64,000 nucleotides of DNA from Brevibacillus antibioticus. GTDB taxonomy: Bacteria; Bacillota; Bacilli; Brevibacillales; Brevibacillaceae. Position 1 is the stretch's first letter; every line of letters starts with the position of its first letter. The stretch spans positions 5,938,501-6,002,500 of the forward strand of contig NZ_SZNK01000001.1 of assembly GCF_005217615.1 (NCBI RefSeq), given 5' to 3'. A program made the translations under genes and the position numbers. The notes under the pieces are model-generated. The model saw only the letters and a program-made list of their open reading frames with translations. It had not been told where the DNA came from and searched no databases. Shown here one piece after another: positions 38,754 to 46,145 of the stretch.

Positions 38754-39935
38754 ATGCAGATGAATAAGAAATGGTTTTTGTATGTCAATGCGTTGTCATC
38801 CTTGGGATCACGGATGAATTTGATCGCGTGTAGCGCGTTGATATTTACATTTGAACATAGTGCTTATTGGTTGACCGCTTTTTTTGTTGCAAGACAACTA
38901 GGGGGGATGCTGTTTAGTCCCTTGGCAGGCATATTGGCTGATCGAATGGACAGAAGGCGAACCATGATCGCAAGCGACATGGGGGCAGGTCTTGCTATTT
39001 TGGCCATCGCTTTTTATCCGACGCCGTATGTATTAATCGCAGCGGCTTTTCTCAATGGAATGCTGTATACGCTATTTCACATTAGCTTTCAGGCATCCCT
39101 GCCACAAATATTTGGGAGTGAGCAACTGCTCCAAATCAATGGATTAAAGGTCAGGCTGGAGTCATTGGTAGGCATCATGGGCTTCATGCTGGGAGGATGG
39201 CTGACAGATCACTCTGGTTATACAATGGTGATCGCTTTGGATGCCGCCAGCTTTCTTTTCTCTGCGTGGATTCTAACGAAACTTTGCTGGGAGGAGAAGG
39301 GGAACACGGCGCTTGCTACGTCATCTGATGCGGATATCAGAGGAAAAGCAGCGAACGGCTTTCGTGTCACCCTTCGCTACTTGCGGGAAACACCGGTGCT
39401 TCTGACGATTAGCCTGCTAGCTTTTCCCGTATCGCTCAGTACGTCTGCGTATAATTACGGGCTGCCTTTTTTGGCGGATCAATTGCGTGGTAGTGATGCT
39501 ACCCTGCACGGATTGATGTGGACCGCGATGAGCGTCGGGGGCTTGATTGGCTCCTATGTGGCTGCTCGTTTGCGGGTAAAGCTGGTGAATGGGATGCTCG
39601 CTACTTATGCTGTTTTTTCTGTGGGGATTGTAGGGGCATTCGCGGCAAACCATGCTGTGTCTGTGCTATTGCTTTTGGTTTTCGCGGGTCTATTTTCTGG
39701 GGCAGCACAGGTGTATGAGAGCACACTTTTGCAACAAGCCCAAAATGATCTACGCGGCAAAGTGATGGGAGTGCAGGGGCTCTTGAGTAGAAGTGGGTAC
39801 TTCGCTGGTTTTCTCATGGCTCCATTTTTGGCGGGTGCCTTCACTTTATTTGGGATGCTGGTCTTTGCCCAATTGATGTTTGTCGCAGGGCTGGTTGGAT
39901 TTTGCTTGTATCTCGTTTTTTCTCTCCAAAAATAG
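38754..39935 (+). CDS. MFS exporter (drug efflux-like)
   Basis: 393 aa with about 10-12 transmembrane helices. It resembles the TMS-type/MefA-like efflux subgroup (DUF894/MFS_3): the N-terminal SSLGSRMNLIACSALIFTFEHSAYWLTAFFVARQLGGML, and motif A-like GILADRMDRRRTMIASD between helices 2 and 3. Substrate unknown; macrolide-type efflux is possible by family resemblance. Start: ATG with GGGGAGG; a start 18 bases earlier is not favoured. The 5' leader looks regulated. Confidence 0.88.
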   Translation: MQMNKKWFLYVNALSSLGSRMNLIACSALIFTFEHSAYWLTAFFVARQLGGMLFSPLAGILADRMDRRRTMIASDMGAGLAILAIAFYPTPYVLIAAAFLNGMLYTLFHISFQASLPQIFGSEQLLQINGLKVRLESLVGIMGFMLGGWLTDHSGYTMVIALDAASFLFSAWILTKLCWEEKGNTALATSSDADIRGKAANGFRVTLRYLRETPVLLTISLLAFPVSLSTSAYNYGLPFLADQLRGSDATLHGLMWTAMSVGGLIGSYVAARLRVKLVNGMLATYAVFSVGIVGAFAANHAVSVLLLLVFAGLFSGAAQVYESTLLQQAQNDLRGKVMGVQGLLSRSGYFAGFLMAPFLAGAFTLFGMLVFAQLMFVAGLVGFCLYLVFSLQK

Positions 39936-40011
39936 AAATTAGCCTCCCATATACACGTAGTCTTTTTTCCACCTTCTAACCATAGGATTTACCAGTTGGG
40001 AGGTGTCGGGA

Positions 40012-40728
40012 TTGGCCTTATTTCGACCCCGTCGGCGTTGGAGAAACCCGCTTTCACGTACGAAAGCGTTTTTGATCGCGTTGGTTATCTTTTTTGTTTT
40101 GACGATACAGACCCTTGTGTTTTTGCAAAATCGATTGGAGCCTACTCTCTTGATCCTGGCGACGCAAAAAGCTGAGCAATTGGCAAAAGAAGCGATAACA
40201 GATGCCGTAACCAAGCGGATTTCGCAGCAAGGCGTCGACTTCAATCAGATTGTCAAAATTGAGAAGAACAACAAGGGGCAGATTCAGGCATATCAGTTCA
40301 ACTTCAAGGAATATGCGAGAATCGTGGGCGAAACAACAGCGAGAGTCCAGAACAAGCTCCAAGAGTTTGAGCAAGAAAAAGTTGACCGAACGATCCCGCT
40401 TGGTTTGGCAACTGGGAACTCCTTTTTGGCGTCGATGGGGCCGAAATTGCCAGTGACTTTCGTGCCCATTGGTTCGGTCAAGACCAAGCTGGAAACAGAG
40501 CTGAAGGAAGCAGGCATCAATATGGTGCTGGCGACGGTTTATATTTTCGTGGAGGTCGACCTGCGCATCGTCATCCCTTTTGCGACTGAGCAGCAGACGG
40601 TCACGACGAAAATCCCGATTACCCACTCCTTGATCATTGGAGATGTACCGACCTATTTGTACAACAACCCGGAAGGCAAGCCGGATGTGCCGCGGATCCC
40701 TGGGGATACACCGAACAGCACTCCTTAA
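40012..40728 (+). CDS. yunB: Sporulation protein YunB
   Basis: 238 aa. One N-terminal transmembrane helix (AFLIALVIFFVLTIQTLVFL) is followed by an extracytoplasmic domain: ATQKAEQLAKEAITDAVTKRI, VDRTIPLGLATGNSFLASMGPKLPVTFVPIGSVKTKLETELKEAGINMVLATVYIFVEVDLRIVIPF. This is the YunB family, made in the mother cell during sporulation in B. subtilis. The likely start is TTG seven bases after GGGAGGT; the GTG three codons earlier lies within that RBS. A terminator follows. Confidence 0.92.
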   Translation: MALFRPRRRWRNPLSRTKAFLIALVIFFVLTIQTLVFLQNRLEPTLLILATQKAEQLAKEAITDAVTKRISQQGVDFNQIVKIEKNNKGQIQAYQFNFKEYARIVGETTARVQNKLQEFEQEKVDRTIPLGLATGNSFLASMGPKLPVTFVPIGSVKTKLETELKEAGINMVLATVYIFVEVDLRIVIPFATEQQTVTTKIPITHSLIIGDVPTYLYNNPEGKPDVPRIPGDTPNSTP

Positions 40729-40739
40729 TCGCGGAATAG

Positions 40740-40773
40740 GAAAAGCGGCAGCTCTTGGCTGTCGCTTTTTTGT
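40740..40773 (+). terminator. Intrinsic terminator after yunB
   Basis: AAAAGCGGCAG (40741-40751) pairs with CTGTCGCTTTT with one G-T pair and is followed by T residues. Confidence 0.88.
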
Positions 40774-40860
40774 GTGCACCCAACAGGGATTGTCAGCGCA
40801 AATCTAGACTTGTATGATACAGGTAAAATCCTTCGAGAATAAGCTTGAGGAGGAAATTGG

Positions 40861-41502
40861 ATGAATTTCGCTAAGATAGTTGAGGGTATATGGGGAAAGA
40901 ATTGGTCTTGTTCAGAGGATATGGAACAAGATATAGAGTGTGATACGGCTCTCTTAGATCATAGTCACCTTGTGGCGGAACGTTTCCCACAAAAAAGTTT
41001 TAATCTGGATAGATTCCCCTTGCAAATTAAAAATCAAACTGTGTTTGAACAGGTAAATATCTTTTTTGATAGGACGGATGATAATCCTACCCTAATTTCC
41101 TATCTAAGAGAAGAAGAGAAATTTAAACAGGTATTCCGTAAACTTTGGGCATACAATTCAGTTTGGATTGAAACAACATTACCTAATGTAAACGTGGAAA
41201 TGGCAGCAAATGCTCTAGATAGTGAGAATAAAAAAATAAGGGTTAAAGAAATTCATTTACAATTGAAAGCATCTGGTAGTAAGAGCATGAAAATAAATCA
41301 TCTACATGATTTTGAATTATTCCTTGAGTTAGGGCTTCGTGAGAAAGTCTCTACCGTGTTTGTATTTGAAGATATGAAGATTTGTGTATGGTCAAATTTT
41401 GATTTTACGTTACCTTTGTATTCGGATGATGATAAATACACGGAGCTACTCCAAAGGATTTGTACTACGGAGGGAATATATTTGCGCTCATTAACGGATT
41501 GA
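40861..41502 (+). CDS. Hypothetical protein in an AT-rich island
   Basis: 213 aa of no recognised family (MNFAKIVEGIWGKNWSCSED; LFLELGLREKVSTVFVFEDMKICVWSNFDFTLPLYSDD). Codon use is clearly more AT-rich than in flanking yunB. Size and acidic composition would fit an immunity or accessory protein, but there is no direct evidence. The RBS GAGGAGG precedes the ATG. The last 28 codons plus terminator are duplicated about 3.6 kb downstream, so the region has undergone recombination. Confidence 0.7.
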   Translation: MNFAKIVEGIWGKNWSCSEDMEQDIECDTALLDHSHLVAERFPQKSFNLDRFPLQIKNQTVFEQVNIFFDRTDDNPTLISYLREEEKFKQVFRKLWAYNSVWIETTLPNVNVEMAANALDSENKKIRVKEIHLQLKASGSKSMKINHLHDFELFLELGLREKVSTVFVFEDMKICVWSNFDFTLPLYSDDDKYTELLQRICTTEGIYLRSLTD

Positions 41503-41577
41503 TCATAGCTGGAAATGGGCAGCGAACGCTAAGAGCCGCCGAAAAAGCGACAGCGCACTGCTGTTGCTTTTTGTCGT
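41419..41577 (+). repeat. Duplicated gene 3' end, copy 1 (intact gene)
   Basis: The 3' end of the 213-aa gene, the following spacer (ATCATAGCTGGAAAT) and a terminator hairpin recur at 45025-45211. Near-identical over the first 95 bases and diverging after; copy 2 has about 26 extra bases before the terminator. Confidence 0.9.
41542..41575 (+). terminator. Terminator after the 213-aa gene
   Basis: AAAAAGCGACAG (41542-41553) pairs with CTGTTGCTTTTT (41561-41572), ending in T residues. Confidence 0.75.
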
Positions 41578-41592
41578 GCGAGTAAACTGAAT

Positions 41593-41913
41593 ATGACGCA
41601 ACCACCGTGGACTCAACAAATTCAAAGTCTGGAGGAAGAACTTGGCGTGAAGCTGTTGGAGAGGAACAAGAGACAGGTTCGTTTTACGGTAGCAGGCACG
41701 ATGCTGGTTAACACCATAAAGGGATTTCGAGAGGTTTTCCCGTGGTGGAGCGGTCTCTATATAGAAATGACATCTACCGAGCAACGGAAAGCTTTAGAGG
41801 ATGGGAAAATGGATGTTGGCTTCCTTCGCGTGGCAGAACCGTCTATCCATATCACTTCGCCTTATGCCCTTGACCCAGTTGGTTCCGTGAAAGATGTCCT
41901 AATTAGGGGATGA
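41593..41913 (+). pseudogene. LysR-family regulator remnant
   Basis: The frame opens with MTQPPWTQQIQSLEEELGVKLLERNKRQVRFTVAGTMLVNTIK, the second half of a LysR helix-turn-helix domain and linker. It jumps to YIEMTSTEQRKALEDGKMDVGFLRV, part of the effector-binding domain, and stops after 106 codons. The N-terminal HTH start and about 200 residues are missing, and there is no RBS. A truncated, internally deleted pseudogene. Confidence 0.8.
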
Positions 41914-41971
41914 AACCTTTTCAATATCGGTTGATTGAGTTTACACAAAAATCTTGACAGACCCTTAATTT

Positions 41972-42418
41972 CTAATCTGAATTATCCTTTGAAACAACCC
42001 ATTTTAAGCTTGGATCTTCAAACATTTTTTTAAAATTATTTTGATTCACGATCTTATAATCACCCTCTTTACTAATCATCACATAATTTTTATCAACGAA
42101 TACTGCCATGCTCAACTTTTCTACTCCATTAACATATATTCGTACTCTATAGTCACCATCTATCTCTGTAAAATTCTCTTTTTTCAGTTCCACAACTGAT
42201 AATTCATTCAAAATTTTATCTACCATTTCCTTATTTGTAACGGAAACTCTTGCACTATCAGATTCTCTACGAATGTCAATACGAACTTCATCATTTTTCG
42301 TGATCTGATTTAATGCCTTTTCATTAAGAGATGTATATTTCATCCTATCAAATGCATAAAAAAGACCAGCAATCACAATAATTAAAACTACAGTCAAAAT
42401 TATTCTCTTTTTATTCAA
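41972..42418 (-). CDS. Hypothetical membrane-anchored protein
   Basis: 148 aa. One N-terminal transmembrane helix (RIILTVVLIIVIAGLFYAF) then an extracytoplasmic, charged alpha/beta domain with YRVRIYVNGVEKLSMAVFVDKNYVMIS. No family recognised. The TTG start has GGGAAGGG upstream. AT-rich like its surroundings. Confidence 0.65.
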   Translation of the reverse strand: MNKKRIILTVVLIIVIAGLFYAFDRMKYTSLNEKALNQITKNDEVRIDIRRESDSARVSVTNKEMVDKILNELSVVELKKENFTEIDGDYRVRIYVNGVEKLSMAVFVDKNYVMISKEGDYKIVNQNNFKKMFEDPSLKWVVSKDNSD

Positions 42419-42731
42419 AATTGAGACACCCTTCCCAAAATATACTTATACTCGATTCCACAAAGTTCAATCAAGACTATATTCCTATAAAAATGTAAAA
42501 ATTTCAAACTATATCCAATGATGAATTTTTATGAAACGTTTACGTATACTTTCCCGCCTCATGACATGAGGCTCCTCGATGACCTTTGCCCAAGAAGCTG
42601 AAAAGCCCCTTGAGAACCGCGTTCTTCGTCAAGTTAAATTGAGAAGTGTCTTTTGAGCAACTACAAGCGGTCCTTTTTGTGTTTTTTAACTTAGATTTGG
42701 AGTAGGGGTTGTTTGAAAAACGGTAGACCTC

Positions 42732-42767
42732 TTTGTTAAATTATGCATGATTGCATAATTTAACAAA
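42732..42767. promoter_or_regulatory. Perfect 16-bp inverted repeat upstream of the RRNPP regulator
   Basis: TTTGTTAAATTATGCA (42732-42747) and its exact reverse complement (42752-42767) are separated by TGAT. A further half-like TGCATA occurs at 42771-42776. The site ends 18 bases before the -35 of the candidate promoter. The size and symmetry suit an operator for a dimeric HTH protein, most simply the regulator itself. It is not followed by a T-run, so a terminator is unlikely. Confidence 0.6.
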
Positions 42768-42784
42768 TTTTGCATAGGTAACTA

Positions 42785-42813
42785 TTACCAAATCGTTATG
42801 TCTGTGTTATCAT
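42785..42813 (+). promoter_or_regulatory. Candidate promoter of the RRNPP regulator gene
   Basis: TTACCA (42785-42790) and TATCAT (42808-42813) are 17 bases apart, about 40 bases before the start codon. Confidence 0.5.
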
Positions 42814-42854
42814 ATAAAAAATTATAAACGATAAATTTTTTTAGGGGGCTTTGT

Positions 42855-44096
42855 ATGTCTACGCAAATCGGAGATTTACTCCATGCCTACCGACGACGGG
42901 AAAATATATCGTTGAATGAGCTTGCAGAGCGTACAGACATGAGCAAGACAGCACTTTCCAAGATCGAATCAGGGGAGACAAAGCAACCAGGGTTTTCCCA
43001 ATGGAAGAGGATTGCAAGCGTCATCAAAATCCCGTCAGTCGACGTAATCACCGCATATCTGGAAAACACGGAAAGACCTGCGACACTTCAATTACTGCTG
43101 AAAGAGGCTCTGGCTCTCGACAGCAAACAGCTAGTACAGCGGACTGCTCAGAAGCTACTGGACACACCGAAACTGGACACATTCCACGGGTTGGACTATC
43201 TCCTACGGGTGGCGAACGAGGCAGAGGATCAGAGTGCTAAACTGGCCTTGTACGACGTGCTGATCGACTTCACACGAAAGCGCGGCATACCATTCTATCT
43301 AGCAAAGGGACTCTACGAGCGCTATATGCTCGAAAGGGACGACTTTTCACGGTTTGAGGAAACCTACCGCAGAGGAAAGGAATTGCTGCACTACGTCGAC
43401 CAACTACAGCCACCTGATCGCCTTGACTACTATTACCGGATGGGTGCTCACGCCTACATACTCGAATACTACGGTGAGAGTGTCGAACTATGCGGAAAGG
43501 CTATCAGCGAGGATGGAAACAAAGACAGCAAGCAAAAAGCGTCAGCTCTGATCTCGATGGGGAGCGCATACTTGCGACTGGAATATCCTATTTTGGCAGA
43601 ATACTATCTGGAATTGTACGAAGAAAGTGAATACGCTGATTTTAGGAAAACGCATTTAAGAGCGCTGTTACACGCGAAAAAGGGAGAGTACGCACACGCA
43701 GTTGCGCTGTACACAGAATGCTTACAAGAAGCGAAGCCCGGTAGTCGAATTACGATTGCGAGCGATCTCCTCGATGTGTACCTTGAAGCAGAGCAGAGCG
43801 ACGCAATTCAAGAGCTGATCGCCGCTGAACACACGTTTTTGACGATAGACTCCCATCCTAACAGGATTAAACATGCAGCTAGGTACTACAAGCGAAAAGG
43901 CATGTGCTTACTCTCAATAGGACAGGCAGACGCGGGAATAGACAGCCTCATGCAAAGTCTTCGCTTCTACCGTCAAATCGGCGCATTAGAAAAGGTGATA
44001 GGTGTTCTCGGCGTACTTTTCGGGTATCACCGAGAAATTGAATCGTCCTTGTCTTTAGAAAATATGGAAAAAATTATGGAAGTCTGCCATAATTAA
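42855..44096 (+). CDS. RRNPP-type HTH-TPR peptide-responsive regulator
   Basis: 413 aa. An N-terminal XRE-type helix-turn-helix (residues 5-58: LLHAYRRRENISLNELAERT, then SKTALSKIESGETKQPGFSQWKRIASVIKIP) is followed by about 340 residues of helical TPR-like repeats (YYRMGAHAYILEYYGESVEL; ALISMGSAYLRLEYPILAEYYLELY; AARYYKRKGMCLLSIGQADAGIDSLMQSL). This is the architecture of PlcR, NprR, AimR and related cytoplasmic receptors for re-imported signal peptides. A secreted pro-peptide gene starts 25 bases after its stop, the genetic hallmark of these systems. RBS TAGGGGG precedes the ATG. DNA target and subfamily are not known. Confidence 0.88.
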   Translation: MSTQIGDLLHAYRRRENISLNELAERTDMSKTALSKIESGETKQPGFSQWKRIASVIKIPSVDVITAYLENTERPATLQLLLKEALALDSKQLVQRTAQKLLDTPKLDTFHGLDYLLRVANEAEDQSAKLALYDVLIDFTRKRGIPFYLAKGLYERYMLERDDFSRFEETYRRGKELLHYVDQLQPPDRLDYYYRMGAHAYILEYYGESVELCGKAISEDGNKDSKQKASALISMGSAYLRLEYPILAEYYLELYEESEYADFRKTHLRALLHAKKGEYAHAVALYTECLQEAKPGSRITIASDLLDVYLEAEQSDAIQELIAAEHTFLTIDSHPNRIKHAARYYKRKGMCLLSIGQADAGIDSLMQSLRFYRQIGALEKVIGVLGVLFGYHREIESSLSLENMEKIMEVCHN

Positions 44097-44121
44097 AGAT
44101 AACAAATAGGAGGTGCTGTCT

Positions 44122-44253
44122 ATGAAAAAATGGCTATCAGGACTTATGGTTTTTGCTTTTATCTTTACCCTCAGTAACGTGCATGGCGCTTCTCAGAACG
44201 TTGACCCAGACTGGAAAAGAGTCATTATTGCAACCGTAGACCCCGATTGGTAG
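44122..44253 (+). CDS. Candidate quorum-sensing pro-peptide with duplicated VDPDW
   Basis: 43 aa. A signal sequence (MKKWLSGLMVFAFIFTLSNV, likely cleaved after HGA) is followed by a short tail in which VDPDW occurs twice: SQNVDPDWKRV and, at the extreme C-terminus, IIATVDPDW-stop. This form (secreted precursor, C-terminal mature peptide, downstream of an RRNPP receptor) is that of PapR, NprX, Phr and AimP. RBS AGGAGG eight bases before the ATG. The mature peptide is probably 5-7 residues ending in DPDW, and two copies per precursor are possible. Confidence 0.75.
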   Translation: MKKWLSGLMVFAFIFTLSNVHGASQNVDPDWKRVIIATVDPDW

Positions 44254-44269
44254 GGCGTAGTGCTTGTTA

Positions 44270-44320
44270 ATGAATAAAGGGAACCTGATCATATGGTATG
44301 GGGCCGAACCGAACTGGTAA
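44270..44320 (+). CDS. 16-codon ORF ending in EPNW, possible second signal peptide or remnant
   Basis: MNKGNLIIWYGAEPNW, immediately followed by a stop. Its last residues (II...EPNW) parallel the end of the 43-aa pro-peptide (IIATVDPDW). There is no good RBS and no signal sequence, so it may be the surviving tail of a duplicated pro-peptide gene. Confidence 0.3.
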   Translation: MNKGNLIIWYGAEPNW

Positions 44321-44350
44321 AAACCAATTTTTAGGGGAGCGTATAAATGA

Positions 44351-44872
44351 ATGTATAAAAAGGCTACGTTTGTCCTCGCTGGCATCGGTGCGCTGCTGCT
44401 AGTCGGAAATAGCGCAGCGGCAAAAATCACTGAGGCTGAATCCTATGTTACTATCAAAAGTGCGACAAAAGAGGATTCACGGTACGATATAACGCCACAA
44501 CGTTGAACAACGTCTCAAACGCTTCTATTTACAACTGAGGCTCGCTTGTATAGGGGCGATATAGTGGTAAAAGCCGCCAAAACATTCGAAAACATTTTAA
44601 TCCAACGAGCTAATGAAATCTCTCACGATACGGGTATCGATCTGTCCGAATACTCTCTAATCGATAAACAAAAGGTTTTTGAAATGGACAGCGAGCTATT
44701 CGAAGGGGGACACGAGCTGACCCGAGCCAGCAGTCTTCAAGTAGGGGACTCAATGCCTCAAATCCATCTACATGAGTCAGGCGAAAGTCTGTACGTACTG
44801 AGACAGTACGCAGATGGGACGAACATGGCTGTAGAGTTCGTGTTGGAAAATGGCAAGTGGGAAAAGCAGTAA
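44351..44872 (+). pseudogene. Exported-protein gene interrupted by a stop/frameshift
   Basis: Starts with a signal peptide (MYKKATFVLAGIGALLLVGN, then SAAA) and reads to a TGA at 44504-44506 (codon 52). The same frame continues after it for 122 codons with good protein character (RGDIVVKAAKTFENILIQRA ... MPQIHLHESGESLYVLRQYADG) to a normal stop and terminator. Between codons 50 and 65 a neighbouring frame reads more naturally (YNATTLNNVSNASIYN). Two small compensating indels are therefore more likely than a simple nonsense change. RBS AGGGGAG lies 11 bases upstream. Function unknown; possibly the regulated target. Confidence 0.55.
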
Positions 44873-44877
44873 CCACG

Positions 44878-44904
44878 AGGGGCGGCGAAAGCTGCTCTTT
44901 TTTA
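44878..44904 (+). terminator. Terminator closing the RRNPP cassette
   Basis: GGGCGGC and GCTGCTC (two G-T pairs) around a GAAA loop, followed by six T residues. Confidence 0.75.
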
Positions 44905-45024
44905 TTGGACTTGACGGGGTAGCACCAGCAAAACGGGGATAAACACCGTTAAAGGATGTGGACAGCTAAAAAACCCATTTCTGGATGTGATGGAAGAAAC
45001 GACATCTTAGCCCGTTTTCCTATA

Positions 45025-45211
45025 TATTCGGATGATGATAAATACACGGAGCTACTCCAAAGGATGTGTACTACGGAGGGAATATATTTGCGCTCATTAA
45101 CGGATTGATCATAGCTGGAAATCGGCATTGAACGCTAGGTGCCGCCGACAAGCTCACCATGATGACTGAATAGAAAAAGAGGCAGCGTACTGCTTGTCGT
45201 TTTTTGTCGTG
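45025..45211 (+). repeat. Duplicated gene 3' end, copy 2 (orphan fragment)
   Basis: Repeats the last codons of the 213-aa gene (reading SDDDKYTELLQRMCTTEGIY in the original frame), its stop, spacer and terminator, but without the rest of the gene. Offset to copy 1 is 3606 bases at the start. Confidence 0.9.
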
Positions 45212-45420
45212 AAGGAACAGAGAAGGTTTGACACGAATACGATTCATGAGCAAATCAAAACATGTACGCAGGCTTGTGCTGTTGTTTTGTGAAAATATAG
45301 TTATAGACTAGAAAATAAAGTAATAGCCTATGTACCCAGTGTCATACAATACACCAGAAATTGCATAATGTTGTGACAGATAGAGATGGGGGGGCCACTC
45401 ACTGGCTGCGTTACTGTATA

Positions 45421-45450
45421 CAAAAAGCCGATTGCATAAGCAATCGGCTG
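45421..45450 (-). terminator. Orphan minus-strand terminator
   Basis: AGCCGATTGC (45426-45435) and GCAATCGGCT (45440-45449) form a perfect ten-base stem. The T-run is on the minus strand. No minus-strand gene lies upstream of it now (to the right), so its gene was probably lost or replaced. Confidence 0.65.
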
Positions 45451-45506
45451 AGAGAAACTTTTCGCGTGTCGTGAAGACTAAAAACTCATAGGTGGTGGAT
45501 CGTACC

Positions 45507-45686
45507 ATGACACAAGTGATTGTAGTTCTGATTATATGTACTTTTGTAGCCCTGATTGCCCGAATTATTTTTCGATCAATCAAGGAGAAAAGACTTCCAA
45601 ATCCACCTAACTATACCCCTTACGATGATGTAATGTCTGGAAAAGTACGCTCGGATGAAACCCGTGAAACAAATAAGAAAAACTAG
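45507..45686 (+). CDS. Small membrane protein, DUF3951-like
   Basis: 59 aa. One N-terminal transmembrane helix (VIVVLIICTFVALIARIIF) then a short polar tail with PNYTPYDDVMSGKV. The 'YTPYDDI..G' tail is like that of DUF3951 proteins of bacilli. ATG preceded by AGGTGGTGG; an in-frame GTG within that RBS is less likely. Function unknown. Confidence 0.55.
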   Translation: MTQVIVVLIICTFVALIARIIFRSIKEKRLPNPPNYTPYDDVMSGKVRSDETRETNKKN

Positions 45687-45805
45687 ACGGGTTTCCACTT
45701 TCACTTATTCAATCGATTGAAGATGATTTTGTTAATGTTTTTTCCCACTTCTCGCTCAAAAGCCTCTCGTCTAAAACCTATTTTTACTAGGCAGCTCAAC
45801 CGATA

Positions 45806-45836
45806 AAAAATAAACAGCGCTACAACGTGCGCTGTC
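45806..45836 (-). terminator. Terminator of the truncated aldo/keto reductase gene
   Basis: ACAGCGC (45814-45820) and GCGCTGT (45829-45835) pair. On the minus strand TTTATTTTTT follows. Confidence 0.7.
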
Positions 45837-45842
45837 AGTCTA

Positions 45843-45962
45843 CTACTTTATTTTTTTGAGAGCAGCTGTGGTGTCATCTACTTGTGCTCCGTGAGTGATC
45901 CAGTTACCCAATGAAATTTCGCATACGGACAAGCCATTTTTGCCAAGTCTCCGATATTCCAT
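45843..45962 (-). pseudogene. 5' remnant of an aldo/keto reductase gene
   Basis: A 39-codon ORF begins MEYRRLGKNGLSVCEISLGN and continues WITHGAQVDD. This is the N-terminus of AKR proteins of the voltage-gated channel beta-subunit-like group. It then reads a few unrelated codons (TTAALKKIK) to a stop. The strong AGGAGGAAGG RBS and a terminator remain. About 290 residues including the catalytic Tyr/Lys are missing, so an internal deletion joined the gene's two ends. Confidence 0.75.
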
Positions 45963-46145
45963 GAAGTCCTTCCTCCTTCCAATTTCAAACTGTGTATAAC
46001 AAGGGAAATTAAATATATTAAATCATCATGATTACTATGAAAAACATATTATTTAGACCAATCCGTATTCATTGACCAAGGTTTGTTAATTATTCACATT
46101 TTCTGCAATCATTTGCCGCTATGATGAGAGTTGGATGTGATACCG

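Noticed and set aside
42556-42572. Palindrome GCCTCATGACATGAGGC as a regulatory site
   Set aside because: A short perfect dyad, but isolated, nearly 300 bases from the next start codon, and not repeated; nothing ties it to a gene.
44610-44876. An 88-codon minus-strand frame opposite the damaged exported-protein gene
   Set aside because: It is antisense to a frame with signal peptide, RBS and terminator, and has no RBS of its own.
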